A stretch of 64,000 nt of DNA from Pandoraea capi (GCF_902459735.1 NZ_CABPRV010000005.1:186001-250000); one strand, 5' to 3'; shown: positions 18,894-29,493, numbered from the stretch's first letter. Notes: generated by a model from the letters alone, not told the origin. Made by a program: numbers and translations.

Positions 18894-19490
18894 ATGACAT
18901 ACGCCGTTACGATCTCGGGCAGCCCGTCGGCCGCCTCGCGCAGCGCCCGGTTGCTGCGTTTCGTCGAATCCGAACTGACTGCGTCCGGCATCGAAGTCCG
19001 CCGCATCGACATTCGGGCATTGTCGCCGGCTGCGCTGCTCGCCGCCGACACATCGCACGACGACCTGCGCCACGCGCTCGCCCAAGTGGCCGGCGCACAA
19101 GCGGTGGTGGTTGCGACGCCCGTGTACAAGGCGGCTTACAGCGGCCTGCTGAAGGCCTTTCTCGACGTGCTGCCGCAAGACGGCCTGGCCGACAAGCTCA
19201 TTGCGCCGTTCGCCACCGGTGGCAGTCCGGCGCACCTGCTCGCACTCGACTACGCGCTCAAGCCCGTACTCTCCGCGTTGGGTGCGCAACACATTCTGCG
19301 CGGCGTGTTCGCCGTCGACCAGCAGGTGCCGAAGGAAGAGGGCGCCACGCTGGATGCCGCGATTGCCGAGCGTCTGAAGGCGAGCGTCGATCAGCTCTCG
19401 CAGTGGCTGCACGAGCGCGAAGTGATTCGTCAGTGGCCGGCCAGGGTTGCGCAGGGCCATCGTGCCGTGCGCGCCACGCTCGCTGCCTGA
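18894..19490 (+). CDS. ssuE: NADPH-dependent FMN reductase
   Basis: SsuE supplies reduced FMN to the alkanesulfonate monooxygenase SsuD. The 198-residue flavodoxin-like protein from ATG 18894 starts [20 protein letters not shown], with the phosphate-binding GSPS loop, then ATPVYKAAYSGLLKAFLD and APFATGGSPAHLLALDYALKP. Upstream in-frame starts add residues not seen in the family. ssuD follows after 18 bp. In E. coli ssuA sits between ssuE and ssuD; here it is absent. Confidence 0.92.
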   Translation: MTYAVTISGSPSAASRSARLLRFVESELTASGIEVRRIDIRALSPAALLAADTSHDDLRHALAQVAGAQAVVVATPVYKAAYSGLLKAFLDVLPQDGLADKLIAPFATGGSPAHLLALDYALKPVLSALGAQHILRGVFAVDQQVPKEEGATLDAAIAERLKASVDQLSQWLHEREVIRQWPARVAQGHRAVRATLAA

Positions 19491-19508
19491 TCGCCGGAGT
19501 CCGTTCGT

Positions 19509-20660
19509 ATGCAAGTGTTCTGGTTCATTCCCACGCATGGCGACACCCGTTATCTCGGCACGTCCGACGGCGGGCGCGTGTTCGATTTCGATTACGCGCG
19601 GCAGATCGCGAGCGCGGTCGATTCGCTCGGTTACGAAGGTGTGTTGCTGCCCACGGGACGTTCGTGCGAAGACGCCTGGGTGACGGCGTCGAGCCTGATC
19701 GGCGCAACGCGCAACCTGAAGTTTCTCGTTGCCATTCGCCCCGGGATTGTCTCGCCTGCGTTGACGGCGCGCATGGCTTCGACGTTCGATCGTCTGTCGG
19801 GGGGCAGGCTGTTGATCAACGTCGTGACAGGGGGCGACGCGGGCGAACTCGAAGGTGACGGCTTCTTTGCCGATCATGCCGAACGCTACGCGGTGACCGA
19901 CGAGTTTCTGCGCATCTGGCGCGGCATCTTCGAGAAGTCGCACACCGGGGAAAGTGTCGATTTCGAAGGCGAACATCTCAAGGCCAAGGGCGCCAAACTG
20001 TTCTTCCCGCCGGTGCAGGCGCCGCATCCGCCGCTGTATTTCGGCGGCTCGTCGGAAGCGGCGCGCCAGATTGCCGCCGAGCAGCTCGACGTCTATCTGA
20101 CGTGGGGCGAACCGCTGGCCGATGTGGCAGAAAAGATCGCCGACGTACGCGCACGTGCCGCGAAGCTGGGCCGGACGTTGCGCTTCGGTTTGCGTTTGCA
20201 CGTGATCGTTCGCGAGACCGAGGACGAAGCATGGCGAGCCGCCGATTCGCTCATCAGAAAGCTCGACGACGAGACCATCGCCCGTGTGCAGACGCAGTTC
20301 GCGAAGATGGATTCGGAAGGGCAGCGGCGCATGGCGGCGCTGCATGGCGGACGTCGCGACAAGCTCGTGATCGCACCGAACCTGTGGGCCGGCGTGGGGC
20401 TGGTGCGCGGGGGAGCGGGTACGGCGCTCGTGGGCGATGGCCCGACCGTGGCCGAGCGGCTGCGCGAGTACGCCGATCTGGGCATCGACACCTTCATTCT
20501 GTCGGGTTATCCGCATCTCGAAGAGGCCTATCGCTTCGCCGAACTGGTGTTCCCGCATCTGCCGGACCGGGTGCGCGCGAAGCTTGGCAATGTCGCGCTG
20601 TCAGGTCCCATCGGCGAAGTCATGGCCAACAACATCGTGCCGCGGGCATCGCAGAGCTGA
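19509..20660 (+). CDS. ssuD: FMNH2-dependent alkanesulfonate monooxygenase
   Basis: SsuD desulfonates alkanesulfonates to aldehydes and sulfite, freeing sulfur during sulfate limitation. The 383-residue luciferase-like TIM barrel starts [18 protein letters not shown]. Motifs include [58 protein letters not shown] and the C-terminal [19 protein letters not shown]. It uses SsuE-made FMNH2 and is followed by the importer genes ssuC and ssuB. Confidence 0.96.
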   Translation: MQVFWFIPTHGDTRYLGTSDGGRVFDFDYARQIASAVDSLGYEGVLLPTGRSCEDAWVTASSLIGATRNLKFLVAIRPGIVSPALTARMASTFDRLSGGRLLINVVTGGDAGELEGDGFFADHAERYAVTDEFLRIWRGIFEKSHTGESVDFEGEHLKAKGAKLFFPPVQAPHPPLYFGGSSEAARQIAAEQLDVYLTWGEPLADVAEKIADVRARAAKLGRTLRFGLRLHVIVRETEDEAWRAADSLIRKLDDETIARVQTQFAKMDSEGQRRMAALHGGRRDKLVIAPNLWAGVGLVRGGAGTALVGDGPTVAERLREYADLGIDTFILSGYPHLEEAYRFAELVFPHLPDRVRAKLGNVALSGPIGEVMANNIVPRASQS

Positions 20661-20813
20661 GGGATCTGAATGCTCGTGTTCAGCCTCAAGCCGGTTTCGC
20701 GCCGATCTCATGTCCGATGTCGATAGCCGCATCGGATGCCCCGGCATCGCAACGCATTGACTTCACTTTGACTGGAACGCAAACGGGGCCGTAGCGCCCC
20801 GGGGGAAATTCGC

Positions 20814-21677
20814 ATGACCCAACCTACGACAACGACCCTGACCGATGTGGCTTCGGTTGCCACACGCGCCACACGCCCGCCCGGCGCGTTGCCACATTAC
20901 TGGCGCACGCTGGCCCGCCGTCTCGCGCCGTGGGCCGTGCCCATCGTGCTCTTCGCGCTCTGGCAACTGGCTGCCGAGCAAGGCTGGCTGTCCACGCGTG
21001 TGCTGCCCGCGCCGTCCGCGGTCGTGGAAGCGGCCTGGCAACTCGCCGTCACTGGCCAGATCTGGCGCGACATCGGCGTGTCGACCGGACGCGCCGTGAT
21101 CGGCTTCATTATCGGTGGCGGGCTCGGATTGCTGCTCGGCATGCTCACCGGCCTGTCGCGTGTGGCCGAAACGGCGCTCGATTCGTCGTTCCAGATGCTG
21201 CGCAACATTCCGCATCTGGCGCTGATCCCGCTCGTGATCCTGTGGTTTGGCATCGACGAAAAGGCCAAGCTGTTCCTCGTCTCCATCGGGGTGTTCTTCC
21301 CGATGTATCTCAATACGTATGCCGGCATTCGCGCCGTTGATCCGGCGCTGGTCGAAATGGCGCGCAGCTACGGCTTGCGCGGCTGGGCACTGTACCGCGA
21401 TGTGATTCTGCCCGGCGCGTTGCCGTCGATTCTCGTGGGCGTGCGCTTCTCGCTGGGGCTGATGTGGGTGACGCTGATCGTCGCGGAAACCATTTCGGCG
21501 CAATCGGGCATCGGCTATCTGACGATGAACGCACGCGAGTTCCTGCAAACCGACATCGTGCTCGTGGGGATCTTGCTCTACGCGCTGCTGGGCAAGCTGG
21601 CCGACGTGCTGGCCAAGGAACTGGAATTTCGCTGGTTGCGCTGGCATCCGGCCTTTCAACGAGGAGCCGCCGCATGA
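20814..21677 (+). CDS. ssuC: Sulfonate ABC transporter permease
   Basis: The 287-residue inner-membrane permease has about six membrane segments after a 35-residue polar N-terminus. The EAA loop that contacts the ATPase is seen as [31 protein letters not shown] (split by family into EMARSYG and LPGALPSI). Start ATG 20814 has GGGGGAAA upstream. It lies 153 bp after ssuD and overlaps ssuB by 4 bp. Confidence 0.95.
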   Translation: MTQPTTTTLTDVASVATRATRPPGALPHYWRTLARRLAPWAVPIVLFALWQLAAEQGWLSTRVLPAPSAVVEAAWQLAVTGQIWRDIGVSTGRAVIGFIIGGGLGLLLGMLTGLSRVAETALDSSFQMLRNIPHLALIPLVILWFGIDEKAKLFLVSIGVFFPMYLNTYAGIRAVDPALVEMARSYGLRGWALYRDVILPGALPSILVGVRFSLGLMWVTLIVAETISAQSGIGYLTMNAREFLQTDIVLVGILLYALLGKLADVLAKELEFRWLRWHPAFQRGAAA

Positions 21678-22717
21678 GCGCACAACAACTGGCCCCGGTC
21701 GCGGGCGCCGACATCGAAGCCGAATGGACCGCCGAGCAGCGTGCCACGGCAAGCCCCCGCAAGCTGGCGCTCGATCCGCAGGCCGATCCGTTCGGCACGC
21801 AACTGCCTGTGGGGATCCCTGCCGGCGCGCCGCGTGCGGCAGCGGGGACGAATCTTAAAGTGGTGCGTCCGGTGAGTGACGCGAGTGGTGCAAGTGCGGC
21901 AAGTTCTGCAACGGCGTCGGACGGCCTGCGTATCGAGTCGGTCGGCAAGCGTTACGGCGAGCGTTCGGTGCTGTCGGACTTTTCGCTGGCGATTCCACGC
22001 GGCGGCTTTGCCGCCATCGTGGGGCGCAGCGGCTGCGGCAAGTCGACGCTGCTTCGCCTGATCGCCGGCCTGGAGTCGCCGGATGCGGGACGCATCGCGC
22101 TCGACGGCCATGCGCTCGGCGGCGCATCGGGCAAGGCCGCAGCGCCCATCACGACGCGCATCATGTTTCAGGACGCACGTCTGCTGCCGTGGCGCACGGT
22201 CATCGAGAACGTGGCCATCGGCTTGCCGAAGTCATCGCACGCGCAAGCACTGGAAGTGCTGCGCGAAGTGGGCCTCGCCGAGCGCGCCAACGATTGGCCG
22301 AGCCGCCTGTCGGGCGGCCAGCGTCAACGGGTGGCATTGGCACGTGCGCTGGTGCACCAGCCGGATCTGTTGCTGCTCGACGAACCGCTCGGCGCGCTCG
22401 ACGCGCTTACGCGCATCGAAATGCACGCGTTGATCGAACGCCTCTGGCGCGCACATGGGTTCACGGCATTGCTCGTCACGCACGATGTGCAGGAGGCCGT
22501 CGCGCTGGCCGATCGCGTGGTGCTCATCGAACAGGGGCAACTGGGGTTGGATCAGGCGGTGTCGCTGTCGCGTCCGCGTGCACGCGGCAGTGTCGAATTC
22601 GCCGGCCTCGAAGCGCAGGTGCTCGCTCGTGTGCTGCAAACCGAGGTGGCGCCGTCCTCGCATACGACTCCTGCCGAGCCGTTGTGGCCGGCGGCGACCG
22701 TACGCTGGGCCATCTGA
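21674..22717 (+). CDS. ssuB: Sulfonate ABC transporter ATP-binding protein, N-terminally extended
   Basis: The ATPase of the sulfonate importer. With ATG 21674 (ATGA overlap with ssuC) it has 347 residues against about 255 in E. coli. The first 85 residues are Ala/Pro-rich and outside the ABC fold. The core carries Walker [10 protein letters not shown], the signature [15 protein letters not shown], Walker [13 protein letters not shown] and the switch His in LVTHDVQEA. The extension is odd but keeps the same frame and codon use. No ssuA (binding protein) is seen in the window. Confidence 0.95.
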   Translation: MSAQQLAPVAGADIEAEWTAEQRATASPRKLALDPQADPFGTQLPVGIPAGAPRAAAGTNLKVVRPVSDASGASAASSATASDGLRIESVGKRYGERSVLSDFSLAIPRGGFAAIVGRSGCGKSTLLRLIAGLESPDAGRIALDGHALGGASGKAAAPITTRIMFQDARLLPWRTVIENVAIGLPKSSHAQALEVLREVGLAERANDWPSRLSGGQRQRVALARALVHQPDLLLLDEPLGALDALTRIEMHALIERLWRAHGFTALLVTHDVQEAVALADRVVLIEQGQLGLDQAVSLSRPRARGSVEFAGLEAQVLARVLQTEVAPSSHTTPAEPLWPAATVRWAI

Positions 22718-22826
22718 TCCTCATCTGGCCCGAGGGGGCGCGTCACCGGCTTTTCCAAACGTTTTCCATTGCTATTCAGCGCCATTGCGCATTTTTGAAC
22801 CGATCTTACGAACACAGGAGTTCACC

Positions 22827-23042
22827 ATGGGTATCACTGCTATCAACGTCCGCAACCAGTTCAAGGGCCGTATTCGCGAAATCCTGCGCGGTCCCGTGCT
22901 CTCCGAAGTCGATGTCGAGACGCCGAGCGGCATCGTGACGTCGGTCATCACCACGCGCTCGATCGACGAGTTGCGTCTCGATGTCGGCTCCGAAGTCGTG
23001 GCCCTGGTCAAGGCCACCGAAGTGTCGCTTGCCAAGCTCTAA
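22827..23042 (+). CDS. ssuF: Molbindin-type TOBE protein SsuF
   Basis: A 71-residue single TOBE/Mop domain (MGITAINVRNQFKGRIREIL to EVVALVKATEVSLAKL) with CAGGAG 6 bp before ATG 22827. Such proteins bind molybdate-like oxyanions. In Pseudomonas putida a small molbindin of this kind, SsuF, is the last gene of ssuEADCBF and is needed for sulfonate use (Kahnert and colleagues, from memory). Position and size match. Its biochemical role is unresolved. Confidence 0.88.
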   Translation: MGITAINVRNQFKGRIREILRGPVLSEVDVETPSGIVTSVITTRSIDELRLDVGSEVVALVKATEVSLAKL

Positions 23043-23196
23043 GCCCACCGTCTGTCACGTCGCTGGCCCCGTGTCAGCGCCCCGTTTTCCTGAGCTGGAC
23101 GCCTGCATCGGACGCGCGCGGGGGCGACCGTCCGATGCACGTAGCAGGAAATTCCGAGTCCCGGCTAGGACTGTGCCGCGAATGCACGCACTCGGC

Positions 23197-23205
23197 TGAT
23201 ATAAT
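23197..23205 (+). promoter_or_regulatory. Extended -10 promoter for gltX
   Basis: TGATATAAT is a perfect extended -10 (TGnTATAAT) about 93 bp before the gltX start. No good -35 box is visible, as expected for this type. Confidence 0.6.
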
Positions 23206-23227
23206 GACGGCTTCCGAATGTTGGCGA

Positions 23228-23268
23228 CCCGCCTGCGCGAGACCCTCCGCTGCGGGCGTTTTTGTTTG
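23228..23268 (+). terminator. Possible attenuator in the gltX leader
   Basis: CCCGC (23228-23232) can pair with GCGGG (23252-23256), followed by CGTTTTTGTTT. It lies after the putative gltX promoter and before the ATG. The stem is short and the loop long, so support is weak. Confidence 0.35.
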
Positions 23269-23297
23269 TCGCCGACGCGATGCACCGAAGCCAAACC

Positions 23298-24689
23298 ATG
23301 ACCACTGTCCGCACCCGCTTTGCGCCTAGCCCGACCGGTTTCATCCATCTGGGCAATATCCGTTCCGCTCTCTATCCGTGGGCCTTCGCGCGTCACAACC
23401 ACGGCGCGTTCGTTCTGCGCATCGAGGACACCGATCTCGAGCGTTCGTCGCAGGAAGCCGTGGAGGTCATTCTGGAAGGCATGGAATGGCTCGGTCTCGA
23501 CTACGACGAAGGGCCGTTCTATCAGATGCAGCGCATGGATCGCTATCGCGAGGTGCTCGAGCAACTGAAGGCGGGCGGTCACGTCTATCCGTGCTACATG
23601 AGCGTGGAAGAACTCGATGCCCTGCGCGAGCAGCAGCGTGAGCGTGGCGAGAAGCCGCGTTACGACGGCCGCTGGCGTCCGGAGCCGGGCAAGGTGCTGC
23701 CCGAACCGCCGGCAGGCGTGCAGCCGGTGCTGCGCTTCAAGAACCCGCTCACGGGCAGCGTGGTGTGGGAAGACGCCGTCAAGGGCCGTATCGAGATCTC
23801 GAACGAAGAGCTCGACGATCTCGTGATCGCGCGCCCGGACGGCACGCCGACGTATAACTTCTGCGTGGTCGTCGACGACATCGACATGGACATCACGCAC
23901 GTGATCCGCGGCGACGATCACGTGAACAACACGCCGCGTCAGATCAACATCTTCGAAGCGCTCGGCAAGCAGCCGCCGGTCTACGCACACTTGCCCACGG
24001 TGCTCAACGAGCAGGGCGAGAAGATGTCCAAGCGTAACGGCGCGATGAGCGTCGTGCAGTATCGCGAAGAAGGGTATCTGCCGGAAGCCGTGGTGAACTA
24101 TCTGGCGCGTCTGGGCTGGGCTCACGGCGACGCGGAAGTGTTCTCGCGCGAGCAGTTCGTGACGTGGTTCGATCTGGAGCATCTGGGCAAGTCGCCGGCA
24201 CAGCACAATCCGGAAAAGCTGCTGTGGCTGAACAACCAGTATCTGAAGCAGGCGGACAATGACCGTCTGGCCGGGCTGACCGAGCCGTTCCTGCAAAAGG
24301 CTGGCGTCTCGATCGATGGCGGCCCGTCGCTCGCGGGTGTCGTCGGTCTGTTCAAGGATCGTGCGAACACGATCAAGGACATCGCCGCGAGCGCCGAGAT
24401 GTTCTATCGTCAGCCGACGCCGTCGGCCGAAGATGTGGCACAGCATCTGACCGATGCGGCCCGTGTGGCGGTGAAGGATCTGGCCGCCGCCCTTGCGGCG
24501 CTGCCCGAGTGGAAGAAGGAAGCCATCTCGCCCGCGTTCAAGGCCACGCTCGCGCAGCACGGCATGAAGATGCCGCAACTCGCGATGCCGGTGCGCCTGC
24601 TCGTGGTTGGCACGACCCACACCCCGGCGATCGACGCCGTGCTCGAACTGCTGGGCCGCGATACGGTGCTGGCACGTCTGGGCGCCTGA
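23298..24689 (+). CDS. gltX: Glutamyl-tRNA synthetase
   Basis: A class I synthetase that charges tRNA-Glu. The 463-residue protein begins [20 protein letters not shown], which contains the HIGH-equivalent HLGN; the KMSKS-equivalent is EKMSKRNGA near residue 243. [10 protein letters not shown] and the anticodon-binding helical C-terminus are present. Of several in-frame starts, ATG 23298 gives the family N-terminus. It is monocistronic: a promoter lies upstream and a bidirectional terminator separates it from suhB. Confidence 0.97.
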   Translation: MTTVRTRFAPSPTGFIHLGNIRSALYPWAFARHNHGAFVLRIEDTDLERSSQEAVEVILEGMEWLGLDYDEGPFYQMQRMDRYREVLEQLKAGGHVYPCYMSVEELDALREQQRERGEKPRYDGRWRPEPGKVLPEPPAGVQPVLRFKNPLTGSVVWEDAVKGRIEISNEELDDLVIARPDGTPTYNFCVVVDDIDMDITHVIRGDDHVNNTPRQINIFEALGKQPPVYAHLPTVLNEQGEKMSKRNGAMSVVQYREEGYLPEAVVNYLARLGWAHGDAEVFSREQFVTWFDLEHLGKSPAQHNPEKLLWLNNQYLKQADNDRLAGLTEPFLQKAGVSIDGGPSLAGVVGLFKDRANTIKDIAASAEMFYRQPTPSAEDVAQHLTDAARVAVKDLAAALAALPEWKKEAISPAFKATLAQHGMKMPQLAMPVRLLVVGTTHTPAIDAVLELLGRDTVLARLGA

Positions 24690-24749
24690 TCGCGTCCGCC
24701 GGAACCGCTGGAATTTCCGGCGCTGCCAACGGTGGCGCCAGGAACGAAA

Positions 24750-24784
24750 AACCCCGGGATGCTTGCGCATCGCCGGGGTTTTTT
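24750..24784 (+). terminator. Bidirectional terminator between gltX and suhB
   Basis: AACCCCGG (24750-24757) and CCGGGGTT (24773-24780) form an 8-bp stem followed by TTTT; the A-run at 24747-24751 supplies the T-tract for the opposite strand. Confidence 0.88.
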
Positions 24785-24823
24785 CGCATGGGGCGCAGCA
24801 GGCGCGGCTCCCCGTGTGTTCGC

Positions 24824-25690
24824 TTACGCTTGCGGATCGGCTTCGGCGTTCAGCGAGAGGGTCTTGCCGGATTTGGCCGACGGCGTCGGACGCTTGGTGA
24901 GCGAATAGGCGTCGAGCAGTTTGACCATGGACGCGTAGATCTTCGGGTTGCCCGCGAGGATTTCGCCTTCGAACAGGAAGTTCGATTCGCCCGTGTAGTT
25001 ACCGACCAGACCGCCGGCTTCGGTGATCAGCAGGCTGCCTGCGGCCATGTCCCACGGATTCAGGCCTTGCTCGAAGAAGCCGTCCATGCGGCCGGCGGCC
25101 ACGTTCGCCAGATCCAGTGCTGCGGCACCCGGGCGACGAATGCCGGCGCAGTGTTCCGTCATCGTGCCGAACATCTTCAGATAGTTATCTACGCCTTGCA
25201 GATCGCGGAACGGGAAGCCCGTGCCGATCAGGCCGTCGGCCAGACGATCACGACGCGAGACACGGATACGCTTGCCGTCGAGGAACGCACCACGGCCACG
25301 CGAGGCGGTGAAGAGTTCGTTGCGGGTCGGGTCGTAGACCACGGCTTGCGAGACGACGCCCTTGTGGGCGAGGGCAATCGACGTGCAGTAGTAGGGCAGG
25401 CCGTGAATGAAGTTGGTGGTGCCATCCAGCGGATCGATGATCCACTGGTATTCCGAGCCGGAATTGCCATGCTCTTCGCCCGATTCTTCGGCGAGGATGG
25501 CGTGGTCGGGATAGGCCAACAAGAGAACTTCGATGATCGCTTGCTCAGCCGCTTTGTCCACTTCCGTCACGAAGTCGTTGTGCTGCTTCTTGCTGACCTT
25601 GACGGTATCGATATCGAGGGAGGCCCGGCTGATGATGTGGCCGGCGCGGCGCGCGGCCTTCACCGCGATATTGAGCATGGGATGCTGCAT
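24824..25690 (-). CDS. suhB: Inositol-1-monophosphatase family protein SuhB
   Basis: A Mg-dependent phosphatase of the inositol monophosphatase family; in enterobacteria SuhB also joins the NusA/NusG antitermination complex for rRNA. The 288-residue protein shows the metal-binding residues in [22 protein letters not shown] and [21 protein letters not shown] 25690 gives the family start [17 protein letters not shown]. It converges with gltX and is divergent from trmJ, with an extended -10 element upstream. Confidence 0.95.
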   Translation of the reverse strand: MQHPMLNIAVKAARRAGHIISRASLDIDTVKVSKKQHNDFVTEVDKAAEQAIIEVLLLAYPDHAILAEESGEEHGNSGSEYQWIIDPLDGTTNFIHGLPYYCTSIALAHKGVVSQAVVYDPTRNELFTASRGRGAFLDGKRIRVSRRDRLADGLIGTGFPFRDLQGVDNYLKMFGTMTEHCAGIRRPGAAALDLANVAAGRMDGFFEQGLNPWDMAAGSLLITEAGGLVGNYTGESNFLFEGEILAGNPKIYASMVKLLDAYSLTKRPTPSAKSGKTLSLNAEADPQA

Positions 25691-25846
25691 GACAGATTCC
25701 TGTTAAGGCCATCGCCGACGATACGTACGGCCCCCGTTGGGCCGGTCGTCGAACAAGGCGGACAAAGCGAACGAATTGAGCAAGAGCGATGCCCGACAAG
25801 CGCCGCGCACGGAGGGTGGCGGCTCGATTGCAGGGCGAAAACGCGT

Positions 25847-25855
25847 ATTTTAGCA
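25847..25855 (-). promoter_or_regulatory. Extended -10 promoter for suhB
   Basis: On the minus strand TGCTAAAAT reads from 25855 to 25847, an extended -10 about 157 bp before the suhB ATG. The rest of the 310-bp suhB-trmJ gap holds an AT-richer stretch at 25895-25975 that should contain the trmJ promoter, but no clear pair of boxes. Confidence 0.5.
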
Positions 25856-26000
25856 AAAACACAGGCGGCGCGCTCTGGAAACTGTACGTTCTGACCCCTT
25901 TTATGTTGCTTAAGGCAGTATCAAGGCAGTTTCGATACGTTTCGATGAGCCGCGTTATCATCTCGCTTTCCACGCTAGGCTTTTCACCATCCGTCGTCTC

Positions 26001-26810
26001 ATGTCCCAGTCTGCTGCTGCCTCCCCGTCGTCCGTGTTCGATCAAGTGCGTTTCGTGCTCAACGAGACGAGCCATCCCGGTAACGTCGGATCGGCGGCAC
26101 GGGCGATCAAGACGATGGGCTTCGGACGACTGGTGCTCGCCGCGCCGCGTGCAGGGGCCGAAGTCCTGCGTGACCCTGAAGCGGTGGCGCTGGCGAGCGG
26201 GGCAGACGACGTGCTCGCGAACGCACTCGTCGTGCCGGATCTTGCGGCCGCATTGCAGGGCGTGAGCTGGGCGGTGGCGCTCTCCGCGCGCTCGCGTGAG
26301 TACGGTCCGCCCAATGCCGAGCCGCGCGAGAGTGCGGCCATCGCCGTGCAACACGCCGGGCAGGGCGACGCCGTCGCGTTCGTCTTTGGCAGCGAGCGCA
26401 CCGGTTTGTCGAACGCCGATGTGGAGCGTTGCAATGCGCTCGTGCATATTCCGGCCAATCCCGTCTACAGCTCGCTCAATCTCTCGCAAGCGGTGCAACT
26501 CATCGCGTGGGAGATGCGCATGGCGTGTCTGTCCCATGAACGCGGCGACATCGCGAGCGTCGCCGCAGCAGTGACACCATCGCCTTCGGCTGCGACCGCC
26601 GAAGCGCTCGCCACGCGTGACGATGTTGAAGGCATGCTTACGCATCTGGAGCGGGCACTGGTCGATCTCGATTTCCTCGATCCGGACAATCCCAAGAAGC
26701 TCATGACGCGCCTGCGCCGTCTCTTCGCCAAGAGTCATCTGGAGCGCGAGGAGGTCAACATTCTGCGGGGCATTGCGAAGCACATTCTGGAGCGCAAGGT
26801 TCGCCGTTGA
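26001..26810 (+). CDS. trmJ: tRNA (cytidine/uridine-32-2'-O)-methyltransferase TrmJ
   Basis: A SPOUT-fold SAM-dependent enzyme that 2'-O-methylates position 32 of some tRNAs. The 269-residue protein begins MSQSAAASPSSVFDQVRFVL. The knot motifs are NVGSAARAIKTMGFG, FGSERTGLSNADVERCN and the SAM-binding IPANPVYSSLNLSQAV. It is divergent from suhB; this suhB/trmJ pairing also occurs in E. coli, where the genes are neighbours. Confidence 0.93.
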   Translation: MSQSAAASPSSVFDQVRFVLNETSHPGNVGSAARAIKTMGFGRLVLAAPRAGAEVLRDPEAVALASGADDVLANALVVPDLAAALQGVSWAVALSARSREYGPPNAEPRESAAIAVQHAGQGDAVAFVFGSERTGLSNADVERCNALVHIPANPVYSSLNLSQAVQLIAWEMRMACLSHERGDIASVAAAVTPSPSAATAEALATRDDVEGMLTHLERALVDLDFLDPDNPKKLMTRLRRLFAKSHLEREEVNILRGIAKHILERKVRR

Positions 26811-27136
26811 CGGCGAAAAAGCGAGGAGAAAGCGGGCTGAGGAAAAATCCCATACAATCTTCAGTCACAAGCTTATCAGCCTCTCGCGGATATGACCCGT
26901 TTGCGCCAGCGTTGCGCCGCCTCTCTGCCTTATCACGTTCACTGTTGTTGGCCCTGCGCCAACTGATGTGACGCGTCGCCTTTCTGCGCGCGCCATCCCC
27001 CTGCACCTCGCTGCACATTCTGCGCCGTTCGCCGCCGGTCACGACCGGCCCGCGTTGCGCTTTCGTGCCACTGCAAACTCGCGTCGATCCGCCCCAAGAC
27101 GGCCGGACGTCGCACGACAGGACCGTCATCAGGCTT
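26811..27136 (+). other. Gap between trmJ and cysE
   Basis: There is no convincing gene in these 326 bases. TACAAT at 26853-26858 could be a -10 box giving a leader of about 270 nt for cysE; no good -35 is seen. The remainder looks unstructured. Confidence 0.4.
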
Positions 27137-27946
27137 ATGTTCACTCGTCTTCGCGAAGATATCGCCGCCATCCGTCAGAAGGATCCCGCCGCCCGCAGCA
27201 ACTGGGAGGTCTTCACCTGCTATCCCGGGCTGCATGCCGTGATGTTGCATCGCGTCGCCCATCAGTGCTGGACGTCCGGCTTCAAATGGCTCGGGCGTTA
27301 CGTCTCGCAGTACGCCCGCTTCCTGACTGGCATCGAAATCCACCCGGGAGCGACGCTCGGACGCCGGGTCTTCATCGATCACGGCATGGGGGTCGTGATC
27401 GGCGAGACGGCGGTGATCGGCGACGACTGCACGATCTATCAGGGCGTGACGCTCGGCGGCACATCGCTCGCGCGCGGTGCCAAGCGGCATCCGACGCTGG
27501 AGCCGGGGGTGATCGTCGGTGCGGGCGCGAAGGTGCTCGGCGGCTTCACGGTCGGCGAGGGGGCGAAGATCGGGTCGAATGCGGTCGTCGTGAAGCCCGT
27601 GCCCGCGGGAGGCACCGCCGTCGGCAATCCGGCGCGCATCGTGCGTGCAGAGACGCGATCGGACACGCCGCGCCAGGGCGGCGATGCGCCGGCGGGCGGA
27701 TCGAGTGGCGCGGGCAGCCATGCACGCAAGACGGAATTCTCCGCCTATGGCATCACGCCGAACGCGGACGATCCCGTCTCGCTGGCGATTCACGGCCTCA
27801 TCGAGAATGCGACCGATCAGTCGCACAAGATCGACGTGATGGTGGCGGCGCTGAACCAGCTCGGCGCACATCTCGAAGCGCTCGGCGCGAGCAAGATCGA
27901 TACTGCGGAGCTGCGCAAGCTCGGTAAGGAAATTCAGGACATGTGA
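27137..27946 (+). CDS. cysE: Serine O-acetyltransferase
   Basis: CysE acetylates serine from acetyl-CoA, the first step of cysteine synthesis. The protein from ATG 27137 ([20 protein letters not shown]) has 269 residues. The N-terminal helical part ([20 protein letters not shown]) is followed by left-handed beta-helix hexapeptide repeats ([40 protein letters not shown]). Beyond the catalytic domain is a Gly/Ser spacer and a 70-residue tail ([20 protein letters not shown]-like) also seen in relatives. Cysteine feedback is expected from the family. It links functionally to the ssu and metZ sulfur genes here. Confidence 0.94.
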   Translation: MFTRLREDIAAIRQKDPAARSNWEVFTCYPGLHAVMLHRVAHQCWTSGFKWLGRYVSQYARFLTGIEIHPGATLGRRVFIDHGMGVVIGETAVIGDDCTIYQGVTLGGTSLARGAKRHPTLEPGVIVGAGAKVLGGFTVGEGAKIGSNAVVVKPVPAGGTAVGNPARIVRAETRSDTPRQGGDAPAGGSSGAGSHARKTEFSAYGITPNADDPVSLAIHGLIENATDQSHKIDVMVAALNQLGAHLEALGASKIDTAELRKLGKEIQDM

Positions 27947-27954
27947 CGCGTGAC

Positions 27955-27990
27955 GATGGGCGTGATGGGCGTGATGGGCGCGATGGGTAC
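27955..27990 (+). repeat. Four 9-bp tandem repeats after cysE
   Basis: GATGGGCGT (27955, 27964), GATGGGCGC (27973) and GATGGGTAC (27982) lie in tandem, immediately after the cysE stop and before its terminator hairpin. A short slippage-prone array with no obvious function. Confidence 0.7.
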
Positions 27991-28012
27991 TATCCCGCGC
28001 ACGAATGTGAAG

Positions 28013-28036
28013 ACGGCCCGCTTTCGAGCGGGCCGT
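28013..28036 (+). terminator. Terminator-like hairpin after cysE
   Basis: ACGGCCCGCT (28013-28022) pairs with AGCGGGCCGT (28027-28036) around a TTCG tetraloop, a very stable hairpin. The T-tract is short (TTCGTT). It sits between convergent cysE and lpxH. Confidence 0.7.
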
Positions 28037-28079
28037 TTCGTTGGCGGTGGCGCATGACGCCGATTGCTTCGGGCTTGAA

Positions 28080-28925
28080 TCAGCCGGGAGCGACGGTCGA
28101 CGGTGAGAGATCGATAGCGCGCAACCCGTGGGCGTCCCATTGCAGGTAACCGCCGCGCGGCGGATCGATGTCGAACTCCCAGTCGGGCAGTACCCAGCGC
28201 ACGCGACGGCCATGCGCATGCCGTGCAGGGCGATGCGTGTGCCCGTGCACGAGTGTGCGCTCTCCTGCGGCGTCGAGCAGGGCGGCGATGGCGTTCGCGT
28301 TGGCATCGGCATACGCCATGCGATGCGCGCCCTTGGCGGCGCTGCGCCGCCGGATACGATCCGCGATGCCCATGCGCAAGCGCAGCGGCAGCGTCAGGAA
28401 AAAGGCTTTGCCCAGCGGCGAATGCGCGATCCGGCGAAAGCGCTGATAGCCCACGTCGTCCGTGCACAACTGGTCGCCGTGGCTGAGCACGAGCGCCTGA
28501 CCGAGAAACGAGAAGACGCACGGATCGTCGAGCATGACCGCACCGGCGGCCTGCGCAAAGCGACGGCCGAGCAGGAAGTCGCGATTGCCGCGCATGACCG
28601 CAATCGGCACGCCGCTGGCCGACAGTGCCGCCATGGCCGCTGTCATGCGACGTGCGAAGACGCCGAGCGGTTCTGCGGCGCCCTCGGCGCGGGCGTCGTG
28701 AGCCCGGTCGGCATCGAGCATGTCGTCGCCGATCCAGTATTCGAACAGATCGCCGAGGATGAAAAGGATGGACGCTTCACGCGCGGGACCGCGCAGGAAG
28801 TCTTCGAAGACTTGCACCGTACGCGGCAGGGCCGGCGAGAGGTGAAGATCGGAAATGAAAAGCGCGGGCCCGTCGCCCCGTGGTGTCACCGGGCATTGCG
28901 GGCACCGCGCAGTCGATACTGGCAT
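28080..28925 (-). CDS. lpxH: UDP-2,3-diacylglucosamine diphosphatase
   Basis: LpxH hydrolyses UDP-2,3-diacylglucosamine to lipid X in lipid A synthesis, on the cytoplasmic side of the inner membrane. The 281-residue metallophosphoesterase shows the metal motifs LFISDLHLSP, ILGDLFEYWIGDD, MRGNRDFLLG, LSHGDQLCTDD and VHGHTHRP. A short N-terminal extension (about 20 residues) precedes the catalytic domain. It is followed upstream in the same direction by ppiB, ppiA and a TPR gene, an arrangement common in Burkholderiaceae. Confidence 0.95.
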   Translation of the reverse strand: MPVSTARCPQCPVTPRGDGPALFISDLHLSPALPRTVQVFEDFLRGPAREASILFILGDLFEYWIGDDMLDADRAHDARAEGAAEPLGVFARRMTAAMAALSASGVPIAVMRGNRDFLLGRRFAQAAGAVMLDDPCVFSFLGQALVLSHGDQLCTDDVGYQRFRRIAHSPLGKAFFLTLPLRLRMGIADRIRRRSAAKGAHRMAYADANANAIAALLDAAGERTLVHGHTHRPARHAHGRRVRWVLPDWEFDIDPPRGGYLQWDAHGLRAIDLSPSTVAPG

Positions 28926-28953
28926 CGAGTGTCGCAGTTCGCAGTGCGTGCGC

Positions 28954-29448
28954 TTACGCGACGATCACGGCCTTTTCGATGACGACGTCGTCGACCGGCA
29001 CGTCCTGATGGAAGCCCTTCGAGCCGGTCTTCACGCCCTTGATCGCGTCGACCACTTCCTGGCCTTCGACGACCTTGCCGAACACGGCGTAGCCCCAGCC
29101 TTGCGGCGTCGGTGCGCTGTGGTTCAGGAAGTCGTTGTCGTTCACGTTGATGAAGAACTGGGCCGTGGCCGAGTGCGGATCGTTCGTGCGCGCCATGGCC
29201 AGCGTGTACTTGTCGTTCTTCAGGCCGTTGTTGGCTTCGTTCTCGATCGGCGTTTCCGTCGGCTTTTGCTTCATGCCGGCTTCGAAACCGCCGCCCTGAA
29301 CCATGAAGCCGTTGATGACGCGGTGGAACACCGTGCCGTCATAGAAACCGTTCTTGACGTAGTTCAGGAAGTTCGCGACCGTCTTGGGGGCCTTGGCTTC
29401 GTCGAGTTCGATACGAATGACGCCGTGATTGGTGTGCAGTTCAACCAT
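28954..29448 (-). CDS. ppiB: Cytoplasmic cyclophilin peptidyl-prolyl isomerase
   Basis: A 164-residue cyclophilin without signal peptide ([24 protein letters not shown]) that isomerises proline bonds. Active-site motifs are [19 protein letters not shown] (FHR catalytic Arg), [17 protein letters not shown] and VFGKVVEG. It lies 45 bp from the periplasmic paralogue and 28 bp from lpxH, probably one operon. Confidence 0.95.
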   Translation of the reverse strand: MVELHTNHGVIRIELDEAKAPKTVANFLNYVKNGFYDGTVFHRVINGFMVQGGGFEAGMKQKPTETPIENEANNGLKNDKYTLAMARTNDPHSATAQFFINVNDNDFLNHSAPTPQGWGYAVFGKVVEGQEVVDAIKGVKTGSKGFHQDVPVDDVVIEKAVIVA

Positions 29449-29493
29449 GATGCTTTCCTTCTGATGAAATGGTCCTGATGGGCCGGAGGATTA

